Positions 51,817 to 53,120 of a DNA stretch of 53,120 nucleotides are shown piece after piece. Every line of letters begins with the position of its first letter. The stretch's first letter is position 1. The translations under genes were made by a program, and so were the position numbers. Below the pieces are notes generated by a model. The model was not told where the DNA came from and did no database searches. It saw only the letters and a list, made by a program, of their open reading frames with translations. Origin of the DNA: Bryobacteraceae bacterium (GTDB lineage: Bacteria; Acidobacteriota; Terriglobia; Bryobacterales; Bryobacteraceae); assembly GCA_025980665.1 (NCBI GenBank), contig JAICXC010000019.1, positions 1 to 53,120 on the forward strand, in the 5' to 3' direction.

Positions 51817-52422
51817 TTACTCGAGTGCAACCGGGCGGTCGAAGGTCACGTCGAGCGCGGTTCCCTGACGCAGCTCGACTTCCCGGCCGCGGGTGAGAAG
51901 AACGGTGGCGAGACCGACGGCAGCGCCGGCTCCGGCTCCAATGCCGGCTCCGGCTCCCCGCGCGCCTTGATCGATGATGGCTCCGAGTGCGCCACCGCTG
52001 CCGGCCAGAATCGCGATCCGAGCGGCATCCTGGCCGTGGGTAGATCCTTCTTGAACCGAGTTTTCCTTGCCGACTTTTTGATCGCCTGTGCCGGAATCAA
52101 CCGACGCGAGCTTGGGCGAGAACTTGTAGACTGAGCCGCTAGGGAGAGTGATAGTCTCGAGGCGAATCGCCAGCTCGGCGCGGCCCTTGAGGCGTCCGCT
52201 GCGTTTGGCGTTCGTAACGACGCCCTGGACGTAGCTGCCGACGGGCAGGATGATACTGCCAGCGACGCTGATCGGGCTGCCGGTTCGGAGGTATACGTAA
52301 TCGCCATCTTTCGCTGTGCGCGTAGTGATGGAGTTTTCCATGCGCAGCATGACGTGCGCGCCTTGGGGGATTTCGGCGGCGAAAGTGGAGACTGCGACTA
52401 ACAATAAGGCTGGGAGGCGCAT
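51817..52422 (-). CDS. Glycine-zipper secreted protein, paralog of 19421-20101
   Basis: The protein has 201 residues from ATG 52422. The signal peptide (1-16, no lipobox) is followed by a beta-rich domain (IPQGAHVMLRMENSITTRTAKDGDYVYL, ILPVGSYVQGVVTNAKRSGRLKGRAELAIRL), then GQDAARIAILAGSGGALGAIIDQGARGAGAGIGAGAGAAVG, a Gly/Ala zipper, and a short strand at the end (ALDVTFDRPV). The domain order and several matching positions (APRGSQVTGRVV versus LPVGSYVQGVVT; VLTFKLTAPV versus ALDVTFDRPV) mark it as a distant paralog of the lipoprotein. Function unknown, probably outer membrane. Confidence 0.8.
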   Translation of the reverse strand: MRLPALLLVAVSTFAAEIPQGAHVMLRMENSITTRTAKDGDYVYLRTGSPISVAGSIILPVGSYVQGVVTNAKRSGRLKGRAELAIRLETITLPSGSVYKFSPKLASVDSGTGDQKVGKENSVQEGSTHGQDAARIAILAGSGGALGAIIDQGARGAGAGIGAGAGAAVGLATVLLTRGREVELRQGTALDVTFDRPVALE

Positions 52423-52453
52423 GGCGGGTGCTCCTGCCTGAATGATAACTCCG

Positions 52454-53101
52454 TTATTCGCAATGGACTAGGCGCTGGGGCCGAGGATCGCAGTTTCCAT
52501 TTGGACATTTCTCCAAAACCATAGGGCGGTAGACCGACTCCCAACCCGCATTCACGATATATCTATATTCGGTCGCGCGCTCAGGATAGAAACCAGGACG
52601 TTGGAAGTTCAGTCCGTAGACGCCAGCGGGTAACGTCTCGAAAGAGAAATGCCCGTTGGAATCCGTCCTGGTCGAACTGCAGGCGCTAAACCTCCTGCAC
52701 ACCAACGTGACGTCGACATCTTTCGCGGCTGGGTCCACGCTCCCGCTCAAAGTCCCAAAGAGCACACCGGGCAGCAGGACGATATCGCGACTAAGCCATC
52801 CACATGGTGCGATATCTATAGTGATGTCGGGAAGCCCCTTCTGCTCTCCTTCCAGCAGCCCAATGGACTTGACTCTGCGGGTGATAAATCCCGGGACCTG
52901 GATCGTCAAACTATATTCACCTGCAGGCAGGTTCGAAAATTGATAGACGCCGACATCGTCAGTTTGGACCTTGACCTTGCTGGTTGCCGAATCTAGTTCA
53001 ACGGCAATATGAGGAACGTAGGCCCCCGTTTGGTCCACGACTATGCCCGTAAGACTTGCAGCCCGCACCGCCAACGGAACCAGCAAAAGGGCGAGTCTCA
53101 T
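52454..53101 (-). CDS. Secreted carboxypeptidase-regulatory-like protein (two Ig-like domains)
   Basis: The protein has 215 residues from ATG 53101. The signal peptide (1-14) is followed by two CarboxypepD_reg-type modules: LTGIVVDQTGAYVPHIAVELDS...VGVYQFSNLPAGEYSLTIQVPGF (15-75) and LSGSVDPAAKDVDVTLVC...DSNGHFSFETLPAGVYGLNFQRPGF (about 115-175). Cysteines pair-like at CRRFSAC and CPNGNC. Such domains often sit at the N-terminus of TonB-dependent receptors in these bacteria, but here there is no barrel after them. It is 31 bases upstream of the glycine-zipper gene and may share its transcript. Confidence 0.85.
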   Translation of the reverse strand: MRLALLLVPLAVRAASLTGIVVDQTGAYVPHIAVELDSATSKVKVQTDDVGVYQFSNLPAGEYSLTIQVPGFITRRVKSIGLLEGEQKGLPDITIDIAPCGWLSRDIVLLPGVLFGTLSGSVDPAAKDVDVTLVCRRFSACSSTRTDSNGHFSFETLPAGVYGLNFQRPGFYPERATEYRYIVNAGWESVYRPMVLEKCPNGNCDPRPQRLVHCE

Positions 53102-53120
53102 ATCGTCAAAACCCTGAGCA

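Noticed and set aside
51940..51990. Gly-Ala-coding GGCTCC-type DNA repeat
   Set aside because: It is the codon pattern of the glycine zipper, not an independent DNA element.
52441..52459. ATAAC-TCC-GTTAT inverted repeat as terminator
   Set aside because: Five-base AT-rich arms only and no T-run; probably chance.
1..53120. CRISPR arrays, tRNA or rRNA genes, IS elements, prophage genes
   Set aside because: None seen: no regularly spaced repeats, no transposase or integrase motifs, no cloverleaf candidates noticed by eye.

Overview
The window reads as a chromosomal stretch of an acidobacterium, most likely a Solibacter/Bryobacter relative (Bryobacterales). The basis is a member of the TIGR03435 family (first noted in Solibacter usitatus), an ECF-sigma/membrane-protein pair of a type I associate with that group, PEP-CTERM and glycine-zipper surface proteins, bacillithiol-type chemistry (bshC) and a GC-rich, gene-dense layout. 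No plasmid, phage or IS element, CRISPR array, rRNA or tRNA was seen. No gap between genes exceeds about 200 bases. I call 49 protein genes (one cut by the left edge) and two decayed genes.

Layout. 1-3994: a truncated secreted coiled-coil protein, a PEP-CTERM surface protein with a strong terminator, a PQQ-type sugar dehydrogenase and an HDOD protein. 4043-10371: a STAS protein, a minus-strand operon of lipoprotein, geranylgeranyl-reductase-like oxidoreductase and hemL, then dienelactone hydrolase, threonine synthase and a zinc alcohol dehydrogenase. 10349-14348: a minus-strand unit of HU/IHF, site-2 protease, core-type glycosyltransferase and prepilin peptidase, ending in a decayed ECF sigma factor and a decayed membrane protein. 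14419-20101: a GGCT-like protein, an NtrC-type regulator with a large PDZ/7TM/GAF/PAS histidine kinase, and a glycine-zipper lipoprotein. 20195-33414: a TIGR03435 protein, a radical SAM enzyme, a GT39 membrane glycosyltransferase, three overlapping genes for secreted Ig-like or unknown proteins, thiD, an NfrB-like glycosyltransferase, an apparently exported MTA/SAH-deaminase-like amidohydrolase, hydantoinase B and a BNR-repeat protein. 33419-47076: an operon of lhgO, TgpA-like transglutaminase, GT39 and UMF1-type MFS; a pseudokinase/nuclease fusion with hpt; a P450; an ATP-grasp/alpha-E/transglutaminase cassette; and kdsD. 47133-53101: bshC, a four-gene ECF sigma-FecR-secreted-protein operon, a second glycine-zipper protein and a carboxypeptidase-regulatory-like protein.

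Together the region is mostly housekeeping metabolism (heme, threonine, thiamine, purine salvage, KDO precursor, bacillithiol) mixed with cell-envelope assembly and signalling. Several lineage-specific secreted families are of unknown function.

The most unusual signals are these. A protein at 39720-40664 fuses a cytidylate-kinase-like domain lacking its P-loop to a PD-(D/E)XK-type nuclease domain, and is translationally coupled to hpt. A sigma factor and its partner gene are decaying together. Every one of the nine convergent gene pairs abuts or overlaps within a few bases. TANNNT boxes sit 6-8 bases before the start codons of many genes, which suggests widespread leaderless transcription. 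Short tandem duplications sit exactly on the stop codons of three genes.
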